From assembly GCA_002405755.1 (NCBI GenBank), contig DHMK01000014.1:1-11297 (forward strand): DNA of 11,297 nucleotides. Reading direction: 5' to 3'. Every line of letters starts with the position of its first letter. Position 1 is the first letter of the stretch. Source of the DNA: Clostridiales bacterium UBA4644. GTDB lineage: Bacteria; Bacillota; Clostridia; Oscillospirales; Butyricicoccaceae. The notes under the pieces are model-generated. The model worked only from the letters and a program-made list of their open reading frames with translations, did no database searches and had not been told where the DNA came from. The translations under genes and the position numbers were made by a program. Shown one piece after another: positions 6,003 to 11,297 of the stretch.

Positions 6003-6122
6003 ATGTATCGGATCCAGTATGTTTATGGGCATTATCAGGTTTATACCGTGGGCGGGCGGTTTCTCTTTTCCGCCGATACGGAGGCGGAGGCCATGGAGGA
6101 GCTGGAGGCGCTGGACGCCTGA
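6003..6122 (+). CDS. Small ORF, 39 residues, function unknown
   Basis: The ORF runs from ATG at 6003 to TGA at 6120-6122. Its product begins MYRIQYVYGHYQVYTVGG, an aromatic, beta-hairpin-like half, and then turns acidic (SADTEAEAMEELEALDA), a helical half. Codon use in the second half is GC3-rich like the neighbouring genes. The ribosome binding site is weak (GGCAGGAAAT directly before ATG, with AAAGG further up). No signal peptide, membrane segment or known motif is visible. It diverges from padR and is separated from the MATE gene by 204 bases that include the MATE promoter, so it is probably transcribed alone. It may be a real small protein or a chance ORF; the compact two-part composition favours real. 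Confidence 0.5.
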   Translation: MYRIQYVYGHYQVYTVGGRFLFSADTEAEAMEELEALDA

Positions 6123-6170
6123 GGACGGCGCAGGAACGCACAGGACGGCGCAGGAAGGGGCAGGACGGCG
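6122..6170 (+). repeat. Short tandem repeat, 20-bp unit, about 2.5 copies
   Basis: AGGACGGCG recurs at 6122, 6142 and 6162, exactly 20 bases apart. The first two full units match at about 17 of 20 positions (AGGACGGCGCAGGAA is identical). The array starts at the last base of the small ORF's stop codon. The rest of the 6171-6234 stretch holds small GC pairings such as CCGG-AAAA-CCGG (6199-6210) but no convincing terminator. Confidence 0.8.
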
Positions 6171-6234
6171 AGCATCCTTTTCAAAAGGCGGGAAATCCCC
6201 GGAAAACCGGCGAAAATGGCGTGTTTTTCCGTGC

Positions 6235-6265
6235 TTGACGAAGCGGGGCCGGGATATGCTATAAT
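6235..6265 (+). promoter_or_regulatory. Promoter of the MATE transporter gene
   Basis: TTGACG (6235-6240) and a perfect TATAAT (6260-6265) preceded by TGC form an extended -10 promoter. The spacer is long at 19 bases, which the extended motif can offset. The expected start near 6272 leaves about 55 bases of leader before the TTG start codon at 6327. Confidence 0.78.
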
Positions 6266-6326
6266 AGATCCGACGGCAAAACGCCGAAAACAGCGCCGCG
6301 GGCGCGACGAGAAAGGATTTGTTATT

Positions 6327-7664
6327 TTGCAGCTGGCAGGAAAGAGCTTGCGCTCTGATTTTACCCGGTTCGTGACGGCGACCACCGCGTCGCTGATGGT
6401 ATTTTCCCTTTATTCCATGGTGGACGGCCTGATGGTCGCCCGGGGCGTGGGGGAATATGCCATGAGCGCCGTGAATCTGGCCATCCCCTTCACCAACGCC
6501 CTGTTTTCCCTGGCGATCCTCTTCGCCGTGGGCACCTCCACCATCATCGCCATCTATCTGGCCCAGGAAAAGCGGGAGGAGGCCGACCGGCTGTTTTCCC
6601 AGAACCTGGCGCTGCTGCTGGGCATCGGCCTGGCGATCACGGCGCTGGTCTTTGTGCTGGAGGAGCCCTTCGGCAGACTGCTGGGGGCCACGGAGGCCAC
6701 GGCGGACTATGTGCGGGAGTATCTCTTCGGTCTGGCGCCCTTCAGCGCCTGCTTTATCATCTCCTATAATCTGGAGATCCTGGTGAAGACCGACGGCTGC
6801 CCCCGGCTGGCCACCCTCTGCGTGATCACCGGCTGCCTGGCCAACTGCGTCATGGACTATATCGCCATCTTCTGGCTGGATATGGGCGTGTTCGGCGCGG
6901 CGGTGGCCACGGGGCTTTCCCAGCTGCTGACCTGCGTCATTTACATCCGGCATTTTCTCAGCCCAAAATGCTCCTTCCGCCTGCGGCGGTTCCGCTTCGA
7001 TCCCCATATTTATAAGCGGCTGCTGCCCATCGGCTTTGCCGACGGCGTGACCGAGCTCTGCAACGGCCTGATGATCCTGCTGTTCAACCGGACGGTGCTG
7101 CGCTGCATCGGGCAGGACGGCGTGGTGAGCTATACCGTCATCGCCTATGTGAACACCCTGCTGATCAATCTGATGCTGGGCGTGGCCCAGGGCTCCCAGC
7201 CGCTGGTGAGCTATCATTACGGCAAGGGGGAGAGCGGCGCGTGCCGCAGGCTGCTGCGCTATGGGCTGGTGACGGTGGCGGGACTGACGGTGGTCTGCTT
7301 TGCGGGGCTTTATGCCTTTGCGCCGCAGATCGTGCGGCTCTATCTGGCCGACGCCACGGAGCAGCTGGTGGAGTATTCCGTCTTCGCCTTCCGGCGCTAC
7401 AGCTTCTCCTACCTGATGCTGGGCTTCAACCTGCTCATCGGCGGATATCTCACGGCGCTGGAGCGGGCCAAGCCGGCCATCTGCATCTCCACGGGCCGGG
7501 GCCTGATCGTGCAGAGCGCCGTGCTGCTGACGCTGGCGGGCCTGTTCGGCGGCAACGCCATCTGGATGACGCCGGTGTTTTCCGAGGGGGCAGTGCTGGT
7601 GATGGCCGTGCTTTTCCTCCGGCGAAATCTGGCGCAGTTCAGCGCGAACGGGCAAAACGGATAA
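6327..7664 (+). CDS. MATE-family multidrug/metabolite efflux transporter, TTG start
   Basis: A 445-residue polytopic membrane protein, about 12 hydrophobic segments, of the MATE family, which exports cationic drugs or metabolites in exchange for Na+ or H+. Visible features are the first-helix pattern SLYSMVDGLMVARGVGE (about 27-43, with D33), two MatE-like halves joined near residues 220-235, and GSQPLVSYHYGKG (from about 289) at the matching site of the second half. The frame is open to an ATG at 6216, but that codon lies upstream of the -35 box, so it cannot be in the transcript from this promoter. The first plausible start is TTG at 6327, preceded by AAAGGA (6312-6317) with a 9-base gap; ATT at 6324 is a poorer option. 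It is followed by a terminator and appears monocistronic. Substrate is unknown. Confidence 0.93.
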   Translation: MQLAGKSLRSDFTRFVTATTASLMVFSLYSMVDGLMVARGVGEYAMSAVNLAIPFTNALFSLAILFAVGTSTIIAIYLAQEKREEADRLFSQNLALLLGIGLAITALVFVLEEPFGRLLGATEATADYVREYLFGLAPFSACFIISYNLEILVKTDGCPRLATLCVITGCLANCVMDYIAIFWLDMGVFGAAVATGLSQLLTCVIYIRHFLSPKCSFRLRRFRFDPHIYKRLLPIGFADGVTELCNGLMILLFNRTVLRCIGQDGVVSYTVIAYVNTLLINLMLGVAQGSQPLVSYHYGKGESGACRRLLRYGLVTVAGLTVVCFAGLYAFAPQIVRLYLADATEQLVEYSVFAFRRYSFSYLMLGFNLLIGGYLTALERAKPAICISTGRGLIVQSAVLLTLAGLFGGNAIWMTPVFSEGAVLVMAVLFLRRNLAQFSANGQNG

Positions 7665-7672
7665 AACTGAGA

Positions 7673-7712
7673 AAAGCAGCGGAAGCCTTTTAGCTTCCGC
7701 TGCTTTGTTGTT
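7673..7712 (+). terminator. Rho-independent terminator after the MATE gene, shared with the convergent gene
   Basis: A perfect 14-bp stem (7673-7686 with 7693-7706) and six-base loop are followed by TTTGTTGTT. It starts nine bases past the MATE stop codon. The minus strand also has a fair T-rich tail past the stem, so it can terminate the convergent gene ending at 7711. Confidence 0.88.
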
Positions 7713-7992
7713 AAGATTCTTTTTTGGCCTTGATCTCCCGTAGGAGCAGAGCGGCGAAGAAGAACAGAAGCAAAAAGTGGGAATCCGGCTCTGTGCGGAT
7801 CACAAAGCGGAAAACCGGGGCCAGGGCGTCCGTTGATCCCTGGGAGGAGATCCAAAGCCAGGCGGCAAAGCGGAGCAGGGCGTTCAGGGCGAAGAACCCG
7901 GTGATCACGAAAAACCAGGTCCTGCTTTTGCGGAGACAGGTGATGGTCAGCAGGGCGACCAGCCCCATGGGAACGATGCTGAGCTTGTCCAT
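7711..7992 (-). CDS. Small membrane protein, function unknown
   Basis: A 93-residue protein with three hydrophobic stretches, about residues 5-20, 26-48 and 72-84, linked by short basic turns (RKSR at 21-24) and a polar loop (49-70), and a lysine-rich C-terminal tail (REIKAKKES). It would be an integral cytoplasmic-membrane protein, probably with the tail inside by the positive-inside rule. I do not recognise a family. GAGGTGT lies about 8 bases upstream of the ATG at 7992, and an extended -10 element sits further up, so it seems a real single gene. It converges on the MATE gene and diverges from the phosphoketolase gene. No functional tie to either is evident. Confidence 0.78.
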   Translation of the reverse strand: MDKLSIVPMGLVALLTITCLRKSRTWFFVITGFFALNALLRFAAWLWISSQGSTDALAPVFRFVIRTEPDSHFLLLFFFAALLLREIKAKKES

Positions 7993-8037
7993 GAACGGTC
8001 ACACCTCGTTTATAGATTTGCCAAACGGCCTGAAAAC

Positions 8038-8046
8038 AGTATAGCA
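8038..8046 (-). promoter_or_regulatory. Extended -10 element for the small membrane protein gene
   Basis: On the minus strand this reads TGCTATACT, identical to the elements before ung and the zinc-ribbon gene, 45 bases before the ATG at 7992. No good -35 box is present. Confidence 0.5.
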
Positions 8047-8091
8047 CACAAGGCCGCGCAGATAAATTGGTAAATTTTACAAAATAAAAAG

Positions 8092-8099
8092 AAGCGCTT
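8092..8099. promoter_or_regulatory. Possible CcpA (cre)-like palindrome upstream of phosphoketolase
   Basis: AAGCGCTT matches the core of the catabolite-responsive element (TGAAAGCGCTTTCA), but the outer bases do not; about 9 of 14 positions agree. It lies about 75 bases upstream of the phosphoketolase -35 box. Carbon control of a phosphoketolase would make sense; the site itself is weak. The rest of 8101-8150 holds only a small CCGGG/CCCGG hairpin (8129-8145). Confidence 0.25.
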
Positions 8100-8172
8100 T
8101 GGGGAAGTCTGCGGTTTTCTCCGTCGGACCGGGGAAAAGACCCGGGAAAGAGTACATTTGCAGAAAATTCAT

Positions 8173-8201
8173 TTTACATTTATTCTGCGGTGCGGTATAA
8201 T
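8173..8201 (+). promoter_or_regulatory. Strong sigma-A-type promoter of the phosphoketolase gene
   Basis: TTTACA (8173-8178) and a perfect TATAAT (8196-8201) are 17 bases apart. The -35 box lies within an inverted repeat, GCAGAA at 8160-8165 and TTCTGC at 8183-8188. TACATTT occurs at 8153, 8175 and 8220. The expected start near 8208 gives about 40 bases of leader with AGGAGG just before the ATG. Confidence 0.88.
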
Positions 8202-8246
8202 GATTTTGACTTGAATTTTTACATTTTTGATACAGGAGGAACGACT

Positions 8247-10601
8247 ATGGTAACGGAAGCCATGCTGCAAAAGCTGGACGCCTGGTGGCGCGCAGCCAAT
8301 TATCTTTCCGCGGGGCAGCTCTATCTGCTGGACGATCCCCTGCTGCGGGAGCCCCTGAAGCCCGAATACATCAAGAAAAAGATCGTGGGCCATTGGGGTA
8401 CCGTCCCCGGCCAGAACTTTATCTATACCCATCTGAACCGGCTGATCTGTCAGTATGACCTGAACATGATCTATCTCTCCGGGCCCGGCCACGGCGGCAA
8501 CGCCATGGTGGCCCAGGACTGGCTGGACGGCTCCTACAGCGAGATCTATCCCAATGTGAGCCAGGACGAGGAGGGCATGCGCCGGCTGTTCAAGCAGTTT
8601 TCCTTCCCCGGCGGCATCCCCAGCCATGTAGCTCCGGAAACGCCGGGCTCCATCCATGAGGGCGGCGAGCTGGGCTACAGCCTTTCCCACGCCTTTGGCG
8701 CGGTGTTCGACAATCCCGATCTGATCGCCGCCTGCGTTGTGGGCGACGGCGAAGCGGAGACCGGCCCGCTGGCCACCGCGTGGCACGGCAATAAATTCCT
8801 GAACCCCGCCTCCGATGGCGCGGTGCTGCCCATCCTGCACCTGAACGGCTATAAGATCGCCAACCCCACCGTCTTTGCCCGCATCACCCACGACGAGGTG
8901 AAGAAGTTCTTCGAGGGCTGCGGCTGGAAGCCTTACTTTGTGGAGGTGGGCGACGGCAAGGATCATATGGCCGCCCACCGGATGATGGCGGACACGCTGG
9001 ACAAATGCCTGCGGGATATCCGCGCCGCCCAGAAGAAGGCCCGGGAGCAGGGCGTGAAGGAGCGGCCCCGCTGGCCCATGATCGTGTTCCGCTCTCCCAA
9101 GGGCTGGACGGGCATCCGCACCGCCGACGGCAAGCAGATCGAGGGCACCTTCCGGGCCCATCAGGTGCCGGTGGATATGAGCAAACCGGAGCATCTGGGT
9201 CTGGTGGAGCAGTGGCTCAGGAGCTATCGTCCCGAGGAGCTTTTTGACGAAAACGGCGCGCCCTGCGCGTCTCTGAAGGCCATTGCCCCCACGGGCGACC
9301 GGCGGATGGGCGCAAACCCCCATGCCAACGGCGGCAAGCTGCTGCGGGATCTCCGTCTGCCGGATTTCCGGGATTACGGCATCGCCGTGCCCGCCCCCGG
9401 CGCGGTGGAGGCCCAGGATATGATCGAGATGGGCGGCTTTGTGCGGGATATCTTCAAGCTCAACGCGGAGGCGAAAAACTTCAGGGTCTTCGGTCCGGAC
9501 GAGACCATGTCCAACCGGCTGAACCGGGTCTTTGAGGCCACGGAGCGGGATTGGAACGCGGAGACCGTCCCCGGCGACGAATATCTGGCGGAGGACGGCC
9601 GGGTGGTGGATTCCATGCTGTCCGAGCATATGTGCGAGGGCTGGCTGGAGGGCTATCTGCTCACGGGCCGCCACGGCTTCTTCAACAGCTATGAGGCCTT
9701 CATCCGCATCGTGGATTCCATGTTTTCCCAGCACGCCAAGTGGCTCAAGGTCACCAAGGACCTGACCTGGCGGGAGGAGATCGCTTCGCTGAACTATGTG
9801 CTGTCCTCCAATGTGTGGCAGCAGGACCATAACGGCTTTACCCATCAGGATCCGGGCTTTTTGGACCATGTGGCCAACAAAAAGGCCGATGTGGTGCGGC
9901 TCTATCTGCCGCCGGACGCCAACTGCCTGCTCTCCGTCTTTGACCACTGCATCCGCAGCAAGAATTATGTGAACGTGATGGTCACCTCCAAGCATCCCCG
10001 GCCCCAGTGGCTCACCATGGAGCAGGCCGTCAAGCACTGCACCCAGGGCATCGGCATCTGGCAGTGGGCCTCCAACGATCAGGGACAGGAGCCGGACGTG
10101 GTGCTGGCCTGCTGCGGCGACACGCCCACGCTGGAGGTGCTGGCCGCCGTGACCATCCTGCGGCAGTATCTGCCGGAGATCCGGATCCGGGTGGTCAACG
10201 TGGTGGACCTGATGAAGCTGGAGCCGGACTACGAGCATCCCCACGGGCTCAGCGATCAGGAATACGACGGCCTGTTCACCAAGGACAAGCCCATCCTCTT
10301 CGCCTTCCACGGCTATCCCAAGCTGGTCCATGAGCTGACCTACCACCGGCACAACAAGAACCTTCATGTCCGGGGCTATCAGGAGGAGGGCACCATCACC
10401 ACGCCCTTTGATATGCGGGTGCAGAACTCCATCGACCGGTTCCATCTGGTGATGGATGTGGTCAACAACCTGCCCCAGCTGGGCAATCGCGGCGCCTTCC
10501 TGCTGCAGCTCATGCGGGACAAGCTGGTGGAGCACAAGCAGTATATCGCGGAATACGGCCAGGATCTGCCGGAGATCCGGAATTGGAAGTGGCAGGCCTG
10601 A
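8247..10601 (+). CDS. xfp: Phosphoketolase (xylulose 5-phosphate / fructose 6-phosphate)
   Basis: A thiamine-diphosphate enzyme of the cytosol that splits xylulose 5-phosphate, and in many homologues fructose 6-phosphate, with phosphate into acetyl phosphate plus glyceraldehyde 3-phosphate (or erythrose 4-phosphate). The 784-residue length is normal. Visible motifs are YLSGPGHGGNA (G79-P-G-H82 and on), SFPGGIPSHVAPETPGSIHEGGELGYS in the next block, and the ThDP/Mg site GDGEAETGPLATAWHGNKFLN from G166. HGFFNSYEAFIRIVDSM and QDHNGFTHQDPG follow in the pyrimidine-binding part. The frame extends upstream to 8190, but the ATG at 8247 has AGGAGG 8 bases before it, and the longer form would start inside the promoter. 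A strong own promoter precedes it. No terminator separates it from coaX 48 bases later. Which sugar phosphate is preferred cannot be told from sequence. Confidence 0.97.
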   Translation: MVTEAMLQKLDAWWRAANYLSAGQLYLLDDPLLREPLKPEYIKKKIVGHWGTVPGQNFIYTHLNRLICQYDLNMIYLSGPGHGGNAMVAQDWLDGSYSEIYPNVSQDEEGMRRLFKQFSFPGGIPSHVAPETPGSIHEGGELGYSLSHAFGAVFDNPDLIAACVVGDGEAETGPLATAWHGNKFLNPASDGAVLPILHLNGYKIANPTVFARITHDEVKKFFEGCGWKPYFVEVGDGKDHMAAHRMMADTLDKCLRDIRAAQKKAREQGVKERPRWPMIVFRSPKGWTGIRTADGKQIEGTFRAHQVPVDMSKPEHLGLVEQWLRSYRPEELFDENGAPCASLKAIAPTGDRRMGANPHANGGKLLRDLRLPDFRDYGIAVPAPGAVEAQDMIEMGGFVRDIFKLNAEAKNFRVFGPDETMSNRLNRVFEATERDWNAETVPGDEYLAEDGRVVDSMLSEHMCEGWLEGYLLTGRHGFFNSYEAFIRIVDSMFSQHAKWLKVTKDLTWREEIASLNYVLSSNVWQQDHNGFTHQDPGFLDHVANKKADVVRLYLPPDANCLLSVFDHCIRSKNYVNVMVTSKHPRPQWLTMEQAVKHCTQGIGIWQWASNDQGQEPDVVLACCGDTPTLEVLAAVTILRQYLPEIRIRVVNVVDLMKLEPDYEHPHGLSDQEYDGLFTKDKPILFAFHGYPKLVHELTYHRHNKNLHVRGYQEEGTITTPFDMRVQNSIDRFHLVMDVVNNLPQLGNRGAFLLQLMRDKLVEHKQYIAEYGQDLPEIRNWKWQA

Positions 10602-10649
10602 GCCATGCGCTGAGGCGGCCTGTGAAATACCGATAAAGGAGGCGGCGCT

Positions 10650-11297
10650 ATGCTGCTGGCGGCGGATCTGGGCAATACGAATATCACGCTGGGCGTTTTT
10701 CGGGAGCGGGAGCTGCTGTTTTCCGCGCGGCTCTCCTCCTCCCGCAGCCGGACGGCGGACGAATACGCCGTTTTGCTGGATGCGCTTTTGCGGATGCGCG
10801 GCGCGGACCCCCGGGAGATCCATGGGGCGGTGCTCTCCTCCGAGCTGAAGCCGCTGACGCCGGTCTTTTCCGCGGCGGTGGAGCTGCTCTGCCATGTGCG
10901 CCCGCTGATCGTGGGGCCCGGCGTAAGGACCGGGCTGGACATCCGGGTGGATATCCCCTCTCAGGTGGGCAGCGATATCGCCGTGTGCAGCGTTGCGGCC
11001 CTGAGCCTGCAGGCCCCGCCGCTGGCGGTGGTGGATCTGGGGACGGCGACGACGCTGACCCTCATCGATGGCCGGGGACAGCTCACCGGCGTGATGATCT
11101 GTCCCGGCGTGCGCTCCGGGCTGGAGGCCCTCTCCTTTGCGGCGGCGGCGCTGCCGGATATCTCACTGGAACGGCCCCGGGCCCTCCTGGGCAAAAACAC
11201 CGTGGATTCCATGACCTCCGGCGTCATTTACGGCGCGGCGGCCATGATCGACGGGCTGGTGGAGCGCCTACGGGAGGAGGCCGGCGCGGCGGAGCTT
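10650..11297 (+). CDS. coaX: Type III pantothenate kinase, truncated by the window end
   Basis: CoaX phosphorylates pantothenate with ATP, the first step of coenzyme A synthesis; type III enzymes are not feedback-inhibited by CoA and need a monovalent cation. The visible 216 residues run off the right edge, and roughly 40 are missing against the usual 255-260. Motifs are DLGNTN (6-11, ATP phosphate loop), GPGVRTGLDI (89-98), GSD (107-109, with D109 the expected catalytic base), DLGTATT (129-135) and CPGV (151-154). AAAGGAGG 7 bases before the ATG fixes the start. Several normally steady positions differ: VDIP at 100-103 where IDNP is typical, and GSDI at 107-110 where GADR is common, although some clostridial CoaX proteins also lack that arginine. 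Probably co-transcribed with xfp. Confidence 0.93.
   Translation, partial: MLLAADLGNTNITLGVFRERELLFSARLSSSRSRTADEYAVLLDALLRMRGADPREIHGAVLSSELKPLTPVFSAAVELLCHVRPLIVGPGVRTGLDIRVDIPSQVGSDIAVCSVAALSLQAPPLAVVDLGTATTLTLIDGRGQLTGVMICPGVRSGLEALSFAAAALPDISLERPRALLGKNTVDSMTSGVIYGAAAMIDGLVERLREEAGAAEL

Noticed and set aside
6176..6234. Possible terminator for the small ORF (CCTTTT/AAAAGG and CCGG/CCGG pairings)
   Set aside because: Stems are too short or have almost no loop, and the later T-run does not directly follow a stable stem.
6019..6264. Plus-strand 81-codon frame overlapping the 39-codon ORF and the MATE promoter
   Set aside because: Arg/Gly-rich translation, no RBS, and it runs over the tandem repeat and the -10 box; the 39-codon frame has the better composition.
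5871..7655. Long minus-strand open frame opposite the MATE gene
   Set aside because: Shadow of the MATE reading frame; it runs through the MATE promoter and small ORF and has no motif support.
8169..10895. Very long open frame (over 900 codons) on the minus strand opposite phosphoketolase and coaX
   Set aside because: It is the shadow of GC-rich codons in the true plus-strand genes; it spans two genes and the promoter, has low-complexity His/Gln/Gly-rich content, and lacks any family motif.
1..11297. Mobile elements, CRISPR, tRNA or rRNA genes, toxin-antitoxin or defence modules
   Set aside because: I looked for transposase, integrase, cas, toxin or RNA-gene signatures on both strands and saw none; the gene content is chromosomal housekeeping, transport and regulation.

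Overview
The window looks like ordinary chromosomal DNA from a GC-rich, low-temperature-independent anaerobic Firmicute. The best guess is a gut clostridium of the Oscillospiraceae/Ruminococcaceae type. This rests on the PadR/HAAS-DUF4097/PspC gene set, strong AGGAGG-type ribosome binding sites, a type III pantothenate kinase of the clostridial style, a phosphoketolase, and compact genes separated by hairpin terminators. No plasmid, phage, transposon, CRISPR or RNA gene is visible. The taxonomy is inferred from gene style; nothing in the window proves it.

Layout, left to right. Positions 1-60 hold a terminator for an unseen upstream gene. A minus-strand pair follows: ung (uracil-DNA glycosylase, 824-1495) and, downstream of it, deoD (purine nucleoside phosphorylase, 61-780). 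Diverging from ung is a single plus-strand gene for a small helical protein ending in a zinc ribbon (1697-2092), closed by a strong terminator. Next is a plus-strand cation diffusion facilitator (2154-3338) whose metal-site residues resemble the manganese-exporting branch.

A four-gene minus-strand cluster runs from 5800 down to 3420: a PadR repressor, a HAAS/DUF4097 protein built of 'SGD' repeats, a short PspC membrane protein, and an unrecognised protein with a cysteine-rich, partly heptad-repeated tail. It has a near-consensus promoter in front and a hairpin terminator behind, and no terminator between its genes. It reads like an auto-regulated cell-envelope-response operon. It is the least ordinary part of the window.

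Diverging from padR is a likely 39-residue small ORF (6003-6122) followed by a short 20-bp tandem repeat. A MATE-family efflux transporter (6327-7664) follows, apparently starting at TTG behind its own promoter. A small minus-strand membrane protein (7711-7992) converges on the MATE gene. To the right, a strong promoter drives a phosphoketolase (8247-10601). Type III pantothenate kinase (coaX, from 10650) follows 48 bases later and runs off the window end. Xfp makes acetyl phosphate and CoaX starts CoA synthesis, so co-transcription would place two steps feeding acetyl-CoA metabolism together; that link is inference.

Most of the window is recognisable housekeeping or transport. No clear case of a wholly new system was found.
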